From CAVVIO01 sp963748095 (GTDB taxonomy: Bacteria; Bacteroidota; Bacteroidia; Bacteroidales; UBA10428), in assembly GCA_963748095.1 (NCBI GenBank), contig CAVVIO010000002.1, positions 1 through 64,000 on the forward strand: a stretch of 64,000 nucleotides of DNA, given 5' to 3'. The position numbers were made by a program, and so were the translations under genes. How positions within the stretch are numbered: position 1 is the first letter of the stretch; each line of letters begins with the position of its first letter. Positions 28,220 through 38,357 of the stretch are shown here, piece by piece. The notes beneath the pieces are model-generated. The model saw only the letters and a program-made list of their open reading frames with translations. It did no database searches and was not told where the DNA came from.

Positions 28220-29219
28220 CTAAAACTTAGGGCACTTTATTGCTCTCATCTTTTTTCTTTTGCTTTTATACTGGAAATGTAGTAAAAAAGTTACCTCATG
28301 TGCCCCCATCTTAGGAGAAAAAAATTTCCCACCCGAAAGATTAACATCATAAGTATAAGCAAATGTATAATTTGTCTGCGAAATTCCAAGTAAAAATATC
28401 AACGCATCAAAATTAAAAGATAAATTCTGTCGTAACCAAATTCCGCAAAAAATAGGATTAAAATTCAAATTACTACCATATGTCAAATGCTGATAAACAT
28501 ATTGTTGCTCAAAAATTATTCCGGGGTTCAGACTGAGGCCCTTCTATTTGATAAGCTGAAATTAAAGGTATCTCAGCTGAAAAATGCACCGTATATTTTC
28601 TATGTAAAATATCATCATTCGTCATACTAAAAGATTCTTTTGGTTGCATAAGGTGATGTACAGCAAAACCAAAAGTATACCTGTCAGAATATGTTCCCAT
28701 AAAACCAACACCGAAATCTAAATATTTTCTTGAATATGCCGCCAGGTTTTCAGAGGGTATGGTGGCCCCGTTAGAATTTGAAAAATCGCTTTCAAAAATT
28801 AAATTACCCGGCGAAAAATTTTTAAAATTATAGGTAGTTTGTAAGCCTGCACTTATTTTAAAATCGCGGTTTACATCAATATAATAACTGTATATTGCAT
28901 TAATTGCGGTATTTCTGATAGTTCCGCCTCCTAAATCATCGTTTGTTACTTTTACTGCAACACCTCCGTGCAATACATCCAACGGCTGAATATAAGATGT
29001 ACCATAGGTAATAAATGCATTTGACAAGCCGGGCCATTGATTCCGGTATGTAGCTGAAACTTCTGTAATTGTTTTAATTCCAGCGTACGCAGGATTATAA
29101 TAAATCAGGTTATGTTGAAAATCAGAAAAATAAAAATCCTGGGACAGCACAATAGCCCCATTATTAATAAACAGACTTGAAATCAGTATAATATATGTTA
29201 CTTTTTGATTATTAAACAT
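28220..29219 (-). CDS. PorP/SprF-family type IX secretion membrane protein, frameshifted
   Basis: Rejoined, the protein is about 332 residues, normal for the family. After a signal peptide it starts QDFYFSDFQHNLIYYNPAYAG, the hallmark opening of PorP/SprF proteins. A beta-barrel follows. The first frame ends at 28509. Removing one C from the CCCC in the codons before 28530 yields NPGIIFEQQYVYQHLTYGSN, which runs on to the stop at 28220. The family sits in the outer membrane and works with PorK/N or SprB-like partners in secretion or attachment. It lies between gldJ and the divergent porU. Confidence 0.82.
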
Positions 29220-29377
29220 CTGAATACTGGAGTAATTTTTTTTTCATTATTTGTTTAATGTTTAAAACGGAAAATTACAATAATGCACCTTATGTCCCGT
29301 TTTTAATAGTTACTTATCAAACAATTCAAAATTTGTACATATTTTTTTTTAATTTCGGCATTTTCATAAACAAGTAA

Positions 29378-32300
29378 ATGAAATATACCACCTTCATAGT
29401 TATATTTTTTTTTCAATCAGCTCTTTCCCAAGAGATTAATCTGACCAGGAAAATCGACTGGCAGACTAACAAAAAAATGGTGGATTATACGACCCAGGAT
29501 AAAAAAACACCCCATTTCAGTGAATATATGTATTTTGAGGGAGCAAATTATCCCGATGTTGAATCGATGTTACCACACTATTATGAACTGATTGATGCAT
29601 GGAAATATTTTCCCAATGCTAAAATTAAAATCGAAGATAAAAAATTTGAGGTTGTTGACACGAGTAAACTTACTAACATTCATTATCTCAATCTTATTAA
29701 ATACGAAATAAATCCGGTAATTACAGACTATCGCTCAGATAAGAAACAATATTTACAAGTTTCTTTTATTCCATTACGAAGAAATCCCAAAACTCATAAA
29801 CTTGAAAGATTAATTAGTTTCACGCTAAAACCTGAATACCTTAAATCAGCTACGAGCAATGAACTAAAAGCCACAAGCAGGGTATATGCCAATCATTCTA
29901 TTCTTGAATCCGGTTATTGGTATAAAATTAAAATATTAAAAGATGGCATTTATAAAATCACATACTCTGATCTTGTAAAAATGGGATTCAATAATCCTGA
30001 AAAAATAAGAGTATATGGTAACGGAGGCACCATGTTATCTTATATGAATGCTGATCCCAGGCCGGATGACCTGCTCCAGAATCCCATTTTCATGGAAAAG
30101 GGAATTGATGGTACTTTCAACGAAGGTGATTATATTCTCTTTTATGGTAAAGGTCCGGTAAAATGGGATTATGACCCCACACAGGGAATTTTCAAACATC
30201 AGCTTAACTTGTATTCCAATGGATCATTTTATTTCCTGACGACAGATCTTGGTTCCGGAAAAAAAATCACAACAATGCAACCCCCTGCTGGCGATCCCAA
30301 TAAAAATTCCGATTCATTTAATGCTTATGCCTATCATGAAAAGGAAAAGTATAATTTAATAAACAGTGGCAGGCAATGGTATGGCGAAAAATTAGGCCAA
30401 AATACAGCGTACGACACTACTATTGATTTCAACAATTTAGTGCTCACGTCCCCCGTAAAAGTTACCGTACGTGCTGTTAGCCGGTCAAGCGTAACCAGAT
30501 CCTTTAGCATCAAAGAAAATAATAATCTTATAGGAACCATTCCTCTTCCTGGTGTTGATTTGAACAATACATTGTGGACTTATGCGCAGGTTGGAAGTAA
30601 CAGTTCTGAATTTACACCTGTCGGTGATCAGTTTACGCTTGAAGTATCCTATAATTCCTCTAATGATGATATAGGTTGGTTGGATTACTTAACTGTTAAT
30701 GCCCGAAGAAAATTAATAATGGCAGAAGATCCAATGTTTTTCAGGGATGCTGAAACAGTAGGCCTAAATAATATTACCCTTTTTAAACTTGGAACATCAA
30801 ATCCAGGAATTACTGTATGGGATATAACGGATATTAGTAACGTAAAAAAAGTATTTAGTAATTTCAGTGGAGACTTATTGCAGTTTAAAGCTAATACAGA
30901 TTCCCTGAGAAATTTTGTCGCGTTCAGCAGTACTGCCAATTTTCTAACTCCTATAACTGATGAAAACGTAAAAGGAGTAGGCCCGGTTAGCAATCAGGAC
31001 TTACATGCATTGGGACCACATAATATGATCATAGTATCACATCCCGATTTTTTAAAACAGGCAAATGAACTGGCCGATTTTCACAGATCGCATGATGGAT
31101 TGAGTGTGATTGTGGTTACCCCGGATGAAATTTACAATGAATTTTCATCAGGTGCACCTGATGTAAGTGCCATTCGTGATTTTGTTAAAATGATATACGA
31201 TCAGTCAAACGGAGATGAAAACTCTTTGAAGTACTTGTTATTATTTGGCGACGGATCTTATGATAATATTTCAAACCAGGAAGGAAACACTAATTATATA
31301 TTAACATACCAGTCGTATGAATCATTAAACCCAACCAGATCATATGTTACCGATGATTTTTTCGGGCTTCTGGATGATAATGAAGGTGGTTCAACAGGTA
31401 TGTTGGATATCGGAATTGGAAGGCTACCGGTTATATCGGATAATGGCGATCAATTTGATGCCCAGGCGATGGTAAATAAAGTGATTTCTTATGATTCTGT
31501 AAGCACTATGAGCGACTGGCGAAATTATCTTTGTTTTGTCGGAGATGATGGTGAATTCGGCGATGGCAGTATGCATATGGAACAGGCCAACTGGTTGGGT
31601 ACTTATGTAGAAAATAATTATCCCTCTTTTACAGTGGATAAAATTATGATGGATGCATACAAACAGGTAACCTCCTCTACACATGACGCCTATCCTGATG
31701 TTAATAAAGCCATTCTTGACAATATCAATAAGGGAATGTTAATATTCAATTACAATGGCCATGGAAGTGAAAACGGACTGGCATTGGAACAGATTGTTAA
31801 TAAACCCGAAATCCAAAGTTGGAAGAACTCCGGTAAATTGCCCTTGTTTGTTACCGCTACATGTGAATTCAGCCGTTTCGATGACGTTGAGATAGATGAT
31901 GAAGGGATAATAAAAAATAAAGTCTCAGCAGGAGAAATGGTATTGCTCAATCCGGATGGCGGAGGAATTGCCTTGCTTACCACTACCCGCCTTGTATATG
32001 CCGGACTTAATTTTAACCTGAATAAAAATTTCTATAAATATATTTTTAAACGGGATGCAAACGGGCAGAAATATCGATTGGGAGACGTCATACGACTTAC
32101 CAAAAATGCTACCCAGGATGAAAACATGCTCAATTTTACATTACTGGGAGATCCGGCGGTTTCACTGGCTTATCCCAATAAAATGATAGTTACCGACTCT
32201 GTAAACCATAAAAGTATTTCCCAGCTTACCGATACGTTAAAGGCATTTTCGGAGATAACAGTTGCCGGCCATATATCAAATATTGACAATTCGCCGATAA

Positions 32301-33256
32301 CAGATTTCAATGGTACAATAACACCTTCGGTTTTCGATAAACCGGAAACGGTAATTACACTGGGAAATGACGGAATAACTCCTTACACATTCAATGTACA
32401 AAAGAATGTTATTTATAAAGGTCGTGCTACTGTTAAAAACGGAAAATTTGAGTTCTCATTTATCGTACCCAAAGATATTTCTTATAAACTGGGGAAAGGG
32501 AAAATTTCTTATTATGCAGAAGATCAGAATACCGATGCCCAGGGATATTTTAATCAGATAATTGTTGGAGGTACTTCTGAAAATAACCAGGATGATACCC
32601 AGGGTCCCGAATTAAGTTTATATATGAATGATGAAAATTTTGTTTCCGGAGGAATAACAGATAAGAACCCGGTACTTTTAGCAATTATTAGTGACCAAAG
32701 TGGAATTAACCGTGTGGGAAATGGTATAGGTCACGATATAGTTGGTATCCTGGATGATAAGTATAGCAATCCACTTGTTTTAAACGATTACTATGAATCG
32801 GAAATTGATAATTTTACAAACGGAAAGGTTTCGTATCAACTTAATGATCTGACCGAAGGAAAACATACCCTCTCCGTTAAAGTATGGGATGTCTTTAACA
32901 ATTCTACCGAAAAAACAATTGAATTTAATGTTTTGGGATCGCAAAACCTTGTAATTGATAAAGTATATAACTACCCCAATCCGTTTACCGATTTCACAAC
33001 TTTTCAATTCGAACATAATATGCCGGGTACTGAACAGGATATTACCATTAGTATCTACGACTTATCAGGAAGGCAGGTTAAAAATCTGAAAGTGCACGAA
33101 AGTGCTTCCGGGTACCGCTCAGAACCGATTACCTGGAATGGCACAAACGATTACGGAGCCAGGGTAACTCAAGGCATTTATGTATACAGAGTAAAGGTTT
33201 CCACTGCATCCGGACAATCAGCCGAAAAATATGGAAAACTATTAATACTAAAGTAA
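29378..33256 (+). CDS. porU: Type IX secretion system sortase PorU
   Basis: The protein has 1292 residues with a signal peptide (TTFIVIFFFQSALSQE). The central gingipain-like C25 peptidase domain has the catalytic pair His795 (FNYNGHGSENG) and Cys829 (VTATCEFSRFDD). Beta-sandwich domains follow, and the C-terminal secretion signal domain (about 1195-1292) begins YNYPNPFTDFTTFQFEH and ends YGKLLILK. PorU sits on the cell surface, removes the C-terminal signal of cargo proteins and links them to anionic lipopolysaccharide. Its partner gene porV follows by 56 bases. It is divergent from the porP-like gene. Confidence 0.95.
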   Translation: MKYTTFIVIFFFQSALSQEINLTRKIDWQTNKKMVDYTTQDKKTPHFSEYMYFEGANYPDVESMLPHYYELIDAWKYFPNAKIKIEDKKFEVVDTSKLTNIHYLNLIKYEINPVITDYRSDKKQYLQVSFIPLRRNPKTHKLERLISFTLKPEYLKSATSNELKATSRVYANHSILESGYWYKIKILKDGIYKITYSDLVKMGFNNPEKIRVYGNGGTMLSYMNADPRPDDLLQNPIFMEKGIDGTFNEGDYILFYGKGPVKWDYDPTQGIFKHQLNLYSNGSFYFLTTDLGSGKKITTMQPPAGDPNKNSDSFNAYAYHEKEKYNLINSGRQWYGEKLGQNTAYDTTIDFNNLVLTSPVKVTVRAVSRSSVTRSFSIKENNNLIGTIPLPGVDLNNTLWTYAQVGSNSSEFTPVGDQFTLEVSYNSSNDDIGWLDYLTVNARRKLIMAEDPMFFRDAETVGLNNITLFKLGTSNPGITVWDITDISNVKKVFSNFSGDLLQFKANTDSLRNFVAFSSTANFLTPITDENVKGVGPVSNQDLHALGPHNMIIVSHPDFLKQANELADFHRSHDGLSVIVVTPDEIYNEFSSGAPDVSAIRDFVKMIYDQSNGDENSLKYLLLFGDGSYDNISNQEGNTNYILTYQSYESLNPTRSYVTDDFFGLLDDNEGGSTGMLDIGIGRLPVISDNGDQFDAQAMVNKVISYDSVSTMSDWRNYLCFVGDDGEFGDGSMHMEQANWLGTYVENNYPSFTVDKIMMDAYKQVTSSTHDAYPDVNKAILDNINKGMLIFNYNGHGSENGLALEQIVNKPEIQSWKNSGKLPLFVTATCEFSRFDDVEIDDEGIIKNKVSAGEMVLLNPDGGGIALLTTTRLVYAGLNFNLNKNFYKYIFKRDANGQKYRLGDVIRLTKNATQDENMLNFTLLGDPAVSLAYPNKMIVTDSVNHKSISQLTDTLKAFSEITVAGHISNIDNSPITDFNGTITPSVFDKPETVITLGNDGITPYTFNVQKNVIYKGRATVKNGKFEFSFIVPKDISYKLGKGKISYYAEDQNTDAQGYFNQIIVGGTSENNQDDTQGPELSLYMNDENFVSGGITDKNPVLLAIISDQSGINRVGNGIGHDIVGILDDKYSNPLVLNDYYESEIDNFTNGKVSYQLNDLTEGKHTLSVKVWDVFNNSTEKTIEFNVLGSQNLVIDKVYNYPNPFTDFTTFQFEHNMPGTEQDITISIYDLSGRQVKNLKVHESASGYRSEPITWNGTNDYGARVTQGIYVYRVKVSTASGQSAEKYGKLLILK

Positions 33257-33312
33257 AGGAAAAACCGTATTTATAATAATTATTTTATATTTGCTCCACA
33301 AATTATTAAAAC

Positions 33313-34521
33313 ATGATCTTGAAAAAAACAGGGATTTTATTACTGGCCTTGGTAAGTAGTTTTTGTATAACAACCGGACAAACATCTACCGGAGATTTAG
33401 GACAAAAACTAACAGGTGCTGATAAAAATGCATCACGTCCCATACTTACAGCGCTTCCATTTATGACTATAGCACCCGATTCAAGGGCCGGCGCCATGGG
33501 TGACGCCGGGGTTGCTACCTCGCCTGATATCAATTCCCAACACTGGAATGCTGCCAAATATGCATTTATCCATGGGGAAGGTGGTATTGCAATATCATAT
33601 ACCCCCTGGTTGAAAAAATTAGTTAACGATATCAATCTGGCATATCTTTCCGGTTTTTATCGTATTGACGACCAACAGGTTATCAGTGCATCGCTTCGTT
33701 ATTTCAGCCTTGGTGATATCATTCTTCGAAATGAATTCGGTGATTACCAGGGAAATCGAAAACCCAGTGAATTTGCCATTGACGCCGGTTATTCGCGATT
33801 ATTCTCCGAAAATTTTTCCGGCGCTTTGGTTTTTCGGTTTATCCGGTCCGATATTATGGGGGGAGGTGCCTCGGACGGAACTGAATACAATGCTGCCATT
33901 GCATTTGCAGCCGATATAAGTGCATATTATCAGAAAGACATCAAAATTGATGATAAGGATGCGCAGATGGCTTTCGGATTAAACATTTCGAATTTAGGAA
34001 ATAAGGTTTCCTATACTTCCGATCAGGACAAGCAATTTATACCTACCAATCTTCGTCTTGGTGGCAGATTATCAATGAAACTGGATGAATATAATTCATT
34101 GGGAGTAACTGTCGACTTTAACAAGCTGTTGGTTCCCACTCCGCCGGTTATAAAAACAGATTCAAATGGAGTGTCATATATAGCAGGAGGTTATGACAAT
34201 AATGTTTCCTTAACTAAAGGTATTATCCAGTCATTTTACGATGCTCCGGGTGGATTTTCAGAAGAAATGCATGAAATTACCTATTCCATAGGAACTGAAT
34301 ATTGGTATAGAGAGCAATTTGCAATAAGGGCCGGCTATTTCAACGAAAGCCAGTCAAAAGGCAACAGGAAGTATTTTACAGTGGGTTTTGGATTTAAATT
34401 AAATGTCCTTGGACTTGATTTTGCCTACCTGATACCTTCTTCCGGCAGAAATAATCCTTTAGCCAATACCATGCGGTTTTCCTTAAATTTCCAATTTGAT
34501 AAATTCCGCAATCTCCGATAA
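33313..34521 (+). CDS. porV: Type IX secretion system outer membrane protein PorV
   Basis: This 402-residue FadL-like barrel protein has a signal peptide (GILLLALVSSFCITTGQ). The segment PFMTIAPDSRAGAMGDAGVATSPD is the strongly conserved PorV opening, and NSQHWNAAKYAF follows. The end FSLNFQFDKF is a typical last barrel strand. PorV carries cargo from the translocon to PorU on the cell surface. It lies directly after porU, and its stop codon touches the ispF start, so a housekeeping isoprenoid gene is tied to this operon. Confidence 0.95.
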   Translation: MILKKTGILLLALVSSFCITTGQTSTGDLGQKLTGADKNASRPILTALPFMTIAPDSRAGAMGDAGVATSPDINSQHWNAAKYAFIHGEGGIAISYTPWLKKLVNDINLAYLSGFYRIDDQQVISASLRYFSLGDIILRNEFGDYQGNRKPSEFAIDAGYSRLFSENFSGALVFRFIRSDIMGGGASDGTEYNAAIAFAADISAYYQKDIKIDDKDAQMAFGLNISNLGNKVSYTSDQDKQFIPTNLRLGGRLSMKLDEYNSLGVTVDFNKLLVPTPPVIKTDSNGVSYIAGGYDNNVSLTKGIIQSFYDAPGGFSEEMHEITYSIGTEYWYREQFAIRAGYFNESQSKGNRKYFTVGFGFKLNVLGLDFAYLIPSSGRNNPLANTMRFSLNFQFDKFRNLR

Positions 34522-35007
34522 ATGAAAATCCGGGTTGGATTCGGCTATGATGTTCATCAGCTTAAACCAGGCATCGAATTCTTTCTTGGAGGTATTCGTA
34601 TTCCTTATGAAAAAGGTTCACTGGGACATTCTGATGGCGATGTACTGATTCATGCTATATGCGATGCCCTGCTGGGTGCAGCCAACCTGCGTGATATAGG
34701 ATTTCATTTCCCGGATACAGACAAGCAATATAAAGGAATTGACAGCAAGGTATTGCTCAAAAATACAGTGAAATTGCTCGAAGAATACAAGTATTCAATT
34801 GAAAATATCGATTCTACTGTTTGCCTGCAGCAACCGAAAATTAAAGATAAGATCCCCGAAATGAAAAAAACACTGGCAGAGGTAATGAATATCGACGAAG
34901 GGGAAATTTCAATAAAAGCCACTACAACAGAACATCTCGGTTTTGTAGGTCGTGAAGAAGGTATTGCAGCTTATGCCACCGTTCTCATTAAAAAATCAGA
35001 AGATTAA
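34522..35007 (+). CDS. ispF: 2-C-methyl-D-erythritol 2,4-cyclodiphosphate synthase
   Basis: This 161-residue protein matches IspF throughout: GFGYDVHQL with zinc ligands Asp10 and His12, LGGIRIPYEKGSLGHSDGDVLIHAICDALLGA, DIGFHFPDTD and the C-terminal TTEHLGFVGREEGI. It forms the cyclic diphosphate of the non-mevalonate isoprenoid pathway in the cytoplasm. Its ATG directly follows the porV stop with no gap, so translation is probably coupled to porV. Confidence 0.95.
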   Translation: MKIRVGFGYDVHQLKPGIEFFLGGIRIPYEKGSLGHSDGDVLIHAICDALLGAANLRDIGFHFPDTDKQYKGIDSKVLLKNTVKLLEEYKYSIENIDSTVCLQQPKIKDKIPEMKKTLAEVMNIDEGEISIKATTTEHLGFVGREEGIAAYATVLIKKSED

Positions 35008-35054
35008 AAGCCACGAGTAATTATTTTTCTAATTTTGCTGAAAACCAATCTTAC

Positions 35055-35414
35055 ATGGAAAAAATGGTTGTGCTGGGCGCTAGTCCCAATCCCATGAGAT
35101 TTTCCCATAAAGTTGTTAGAAGCCTTCTTCGCCAACACTATGACGTGATAGCTGTTGGCTACCGGGAGGGTCGTATTGAAAATATTGAAATACTCACCGG
35201 AAAACCTGAAATAAAAGATGTACACACCATATTATTATATATCGGAACCCGACACCAGGCAGAATACTATGACTATATTCTGAGCCTGCATCCGAAACGG
35301 ATCATTTTTAACCCGGGAACAGAAAATGAAGAATTGAAGAATCTTGCCCTTGAAAATAATATTGAAGTCAAAAACGACTGTGCTCTTTTAATGCTGGGTT
35401 CCGATTTTTTATAA
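35055..35414 (+). CDS. CoA-binding domain protein
   Basis: This 119-residue protein is a single Rossmann-like CoA-binding domain: VVLGASPNPMRFSHKVVRSLLR, then DVHTILLYIGTRHQAEYYD and FNPGTENEELKNLALENNIEV. It resembles the small YccU/YneT family, whose precise role is unknown. It follows ispF by 47 bases in the porU-porV-ispF unit. Confidence 0.85.
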   Translation: MEKMVVLGASPNPMRFSHKVVRSLLRQHYDVIAVGYREGRIENIEILTGKPEIKDVHTILLYIGTRHQAEYYDYILSLHPKRIIFNPGTENEELKNLALENNIEVKNDCALLMLGSDFL

Positions 35415-35548
35415 TCTCTGAGTTATATTTTATTAGGTTTAATAGTTGCATATTTCCTTTTGTTTTAATACATTAGTTACCGTCCAGTTAAGAGGGATAA
35501 TCATCTGATAAACAGTCATTTTATTTTCTAAAAAATAATTACTTCACA

Positions 35549-36127
35549 ATGGGTAATTCGCAAAAGAAATCAATATTTCTTATCCGTAACCTTGCTCGTG
35601 GAATTGTATGGCTGGGAGTTATTATTGCCCTGTTTTTCATTTTTAAGAAATATGTGGATGCAAACTATTTAAAATGGCTGGCGCCTCTTTATGAAAGACC
35701 TATACTGGTCTTCCTGATATTCACTATTTCGGAAATTATAATTGGTATTATTCCCCCTGAAATTTTTATGTTATGGGGCCTTCGTGATGGTGTAGTTACC
35801 AATTACATATACATAATAATTTTATTAGCTATCATTTCTTATATTGCCGGCATAATCGGTTATTTATTTGGGTCCTATCTGGATTCAACCCGAATTTACA
35901 GGTTTCTTCGCCGAAAATTTCTGTCGAAATCACAACGATTGCTGAATACCTATGGTTTGTATCTGATTATTGTAGCAGCATTAACTCCACTGCCTTTTTC
36001 CGGAGTAAGTATGCTGGTAGGTTCAGTGAATTACCCTTTCCGAAAATTTTTGTTTTATTCCACTACCCGCTTCATCCGCTTTGGTCTTTATAGCTGGATT
36101 ATCTGGGAAGCAAATATCTTCGGTTAA
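35549..36127 (+). CDS. VTT (DedA-like) domain membrane protein
   Basis: The protein has 192 residues and about four to five membrane helices. The segment YIAGIIGYLFGSYLDSTRI, then TYGLYLIIVAALTPLPFSGVSMLVGSV, is the conserved core of VTT/SNARE-associated proteins, including the P-F and G patterns around the re-entrant loops. DedA family members flip polyprenyl phosphate or phosphatidylethanolamine. This one is short and lacks some charged residues of true DedA proteins, so the substrate is open. It overlaps the convergent universal stress gene by 4 bases. Confidence 0.75.
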   Translation: MGNSQKKSIFLIRNLARGIVWLGVIIALFFIFKKYVDANYLKWLAPLYERPILVFLIFTISEIIIGIIPPEIFMLWGLRDGVVTNYIYIIILLAIISYIAGIIGYLFGSYLDSTRIYRFLRRKFLSKSQRLLNTYGLYLIIVAALTPLPFSGVSMLVGSVNYPFRKFLFYSTTRFIRFGLYSWIIWEANIFG

Positions 36128-37041
36128 GAATGAAATATTAGCAAGGGTATACTGGTATTGTAAAATAATTTCTGTGTAAGGCTCGGTTTGAACAATTGGT
36201 TAATTAGATTTCTTCTACGTGTAGTCAAAGATATTATCTTAATCTCTCTTTCTTTGACAAACTTATCAATTTCCTCCAGCAGATTTTTATTTATAATGTA
36301 GCCACACTCTACCGGCGTTTGCCCGTATGCTGATTCGAAATAATCTTTTAATCCGTTCATTTTAACCATATCCCATTTTTCTTCACGATCGCTGATATGA
36401 ATACAATATATTTTAAGGTTAAGGGGCTTTGTGAATTTCATTAATTTTCGGATGGAAATAAAATCGGATTCATCAAAATTAGTTAGGTATAATAAATTAT
36501 GTACGTTCTCCAATCCGATAAATGTATAATTTTCGGGAACAGTAAGTACCGGATAATGTATTTTTTTAATAACAACTTCAGTAACGCTTCCAATTAGAGA
36601 ATTGGTACGTTTATCTTTCCCCCGCGTACCCATCACCACCAAATCGGGTTCATATTCGTCACTCAGCGATAAAATGACATCTTCAGCTATACCCGGTAAA
36701 ATTTTGTAACTCAATTTATTTTTAGGCACATGTGAAGATTTCAGGTAGGTATCTATTTCTCCCAGAAAATTTTCAATAGTTTCTTTTTCATTTTCCTCGA
36801 GATTACTGATTACATCAGCACGCAATTCCAACTGAGTTTGACCGCTTCCGGCCATTTCAATCAAATCGAATGCCGGGGAATAATAAGCATGTAACAGTAA
36901 TATTTCCGCTTTCGATTCACCGGCAATTTTTATAGCATAGCGACATGCATTTTTTGAATACTCGGAGTAATCTACCGGAACCAAAATCTTTTGTATTTTT
37001 TCCGGTATTTGATCAGGTATATGTTGGAGTTCGGTCTCCAT
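36124..37041 (-). CDS. Universal stress protein, tandem UspA domains
   Basis: The protein has 305 residues in two UspA-like halves. The first (about 15-165) keeps the ATP-binding signature GTRGKDKRTNSLIGSVTEVV with VLTVP after it. The second (about 170-305) has ISLTTRRRNLINQLFKPSLTQKL, where the nucleotide motif is degenerate. Such tandem proteins are induced under stress and bind ATP. The N-terminal tail before VDYSEYSKNACRYA is short. It stands alone, with about 110 bases before the lipoprotein gene on the same strand. Confidence 0.88.
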   Translation of the reverse strand: METELQHIPDQIPEKIQKILVPVDYSEYSKNACRYAIKIAGESKAEILLLHAYYSPAFDLIEMAGSGQTQLELRADVISNLEENEKETIENFLGEIDTYLKSSHVPKNKLSYKILPGIAEDVILSLSDEYEPDLVVMGTRGKDKRTNSLIGSVTEVVIKKIHYPVLTVPENYTFIGLENVHNLLYLTNFDESDFISIRKLMKFTKPLNLKIYCIHISDREEKWDMVKMNGLKDYFESAYGQTPVECGYIINKNLLEEIDKFVKEREIKIISLTTRRRNLINQLFKPSLTQKLFYNTSIPLLIFHS

Positions 37042-37152
37042 AATTTCTAAAATGAAGTTATTGTAAAATCCTGTTTAATTTACAAAAAAATAGCGGTTTA
37101 ACAATGAATACTGCTACTTAAATAGTATTTACAATTCTACCGTATGAATTTA

Positions 37153-37569
37153 CTAATTCTTAGTAAAAACAGCCGTGTATTTATCGAGTATGCCATCACC
37201 GATATCCGTGGAATAATTCCAGTTAATTTCTTTATAGTTCGATGAAATAACACCGGAACCCTTAAATGTGTATCCATCCGCGTTCTTTATTCCGTCAAGG
37301 GTAATGGTCATACCATTTAATTTGGCGTGCGCTGTAACATCCAGGCCCAGCCCGTTGAAACCGTCAATAAAAATCATGGTAGAATCATCGGGATCGGGGG
37401 TGATATAAACATCATAATAATCCATAGTTGATTTTAGGGGAGTATCATTCCCTTTCCATGAACCTTCTAATTTATCACGCGGATTACTATATTCCTGGGC
37501 AACTTCACAAGAAGTAACAAATGCTGCTACTAATATTATTGAGAAAAAAACAGTACTTTTTATTTTCAT
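37153..37569 (-). CDS. Small lipoprotein of unknown function
   Basis: The protein has 138 residues. The lipobox FVTSCEV at about residue 20 marks a lipoprotein. The rest, beginning with LEGSWKGNDTPLKSTMDYYDVYIT, looks like a small lipocalin-like beta-barrel (LEGSWK start, alternating strands, KYTAVFTKN end), as in many exported Bacteroidota proteins of unknown role. It has no close functional neighbour and is divergent from lemA. Confidence 0.65.
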   Translation of the reverse strand: MKIKSTVFFSIILVAAFVTSCEVAQEYSNPRDKLEGSWKGNDTPLKSTMDYYDVYITPDPDDSTMIFIDGFNGLGLDVTAHAKLNGMTITLDGIKNADGYTFKGSGVISSNYKEINWNYSTDIGDGILDKYTAVFTKN

Positions 37570-37705
37570 TTTACTTTCTGTTTTGTTTGTTATTAAAACG
37601 TAAAATTAGAATTTGTGTTACAGACTAACGTATGGAATTACCAAAATCATACCAAATAGAATTCTTTCTTGCTTTCGAATTCCAGTTTCATTCATTAAAT
37701 AATCT

Positions 37706-37713
37706 TATTTTTG
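37706..37713 (+). promoter_or_regulatory. Probable -7 box of the lemA operon
   Basis: TATTTTTG fits TAnnTTTG and lies 36 bases before the lemA start codon. No good -33 element is visible. Confidence 0.35.
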
Positions 37714-37749
37714 TAAATAATAACTAATTTACAATTAAAAACATCAACT

Positions 37750-38346
37750 ATGAATATGAAAAGATCATGGATTATTATAATTGTCGTTGTCTTACTTGTG
37801 ATAATTGTATATTCATCCATTAAAGGAACATATAACAAAATAGTAAGCTTGCAGGAAAATGTGACAAATCAATGGGCCAATGTAGAAAATGTATATCAAA
37901 GGAGGGCGGATCTTATTCCCAACCTGGTAAGTACTGTAAAGGGTTATGCCAATTTTGAAAAATCGACATTAACACAGGTTATTGAAGCACGGGCCAAAGC
38001 AACTTCGGTAAATATCGACGCATCCAAACTGACTCAACAAAACCTTCAGCAATTTCAGCAGAGCCAGGATGCGTTGGGATCTGCGCTGTCAAGATTAATG
38101 GTAGTAGTGGAACGATATCCTGATCTCAAAGCCAACCAGAATTTTCTGGAATTACAGGCTCAGCTGGAAGGTACTGAAAACAGAATTACCGTAGAACGAA
38201 GAAATTATAACAATATAGCAAGAGAATATAATACTTACATAAAGCAGTTTCCCAGAAATATATATGCCAATATGTTTCATTTCTCTGAAAAAGCATATTT
38301 TCAGGCTGATAAAGGAACAGAAAAAGCTCCTAAAGTTGAATTTTAA
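37750..38346 (+). CDS. lemA: LemA family protein
   Basis: The protein has 198 residues. One N-terminal membrane helix (SWIIIIVVVLLVIIVYSSI) precedes the LemA helical-bundle signature: NVTNQWANVENVYQRRADLIPNLVSTVKGYA and later RRNYNNIAREYNTYIKQFP. LemA proteins are membrane-anchored and of poorly known function. Linkage to TPM-domain genes is common, and this order with two TPM genes and capA is consistent with an envelope stress or repair role. Confidence 0.92.
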   Translation: MNMKRSWIIIIVVVLLVIIVYSSIKGTYNKIVSLQENVTNQWANVENVYQRRADLIPNLVSTVKGYANFEKSTLTQVIEARAKATSVNIDASKLTQQNLQQFQQSQDALGSALSRLMVVVERYPDLKANQNFLELQAQLEGTENRITVERRNYNNIAREYNTYIKQFPRNIYANMFHFSEKAYFQADKGTEKAPKVEF

Positions 38347-38357
38347 ATCAAATAAAT

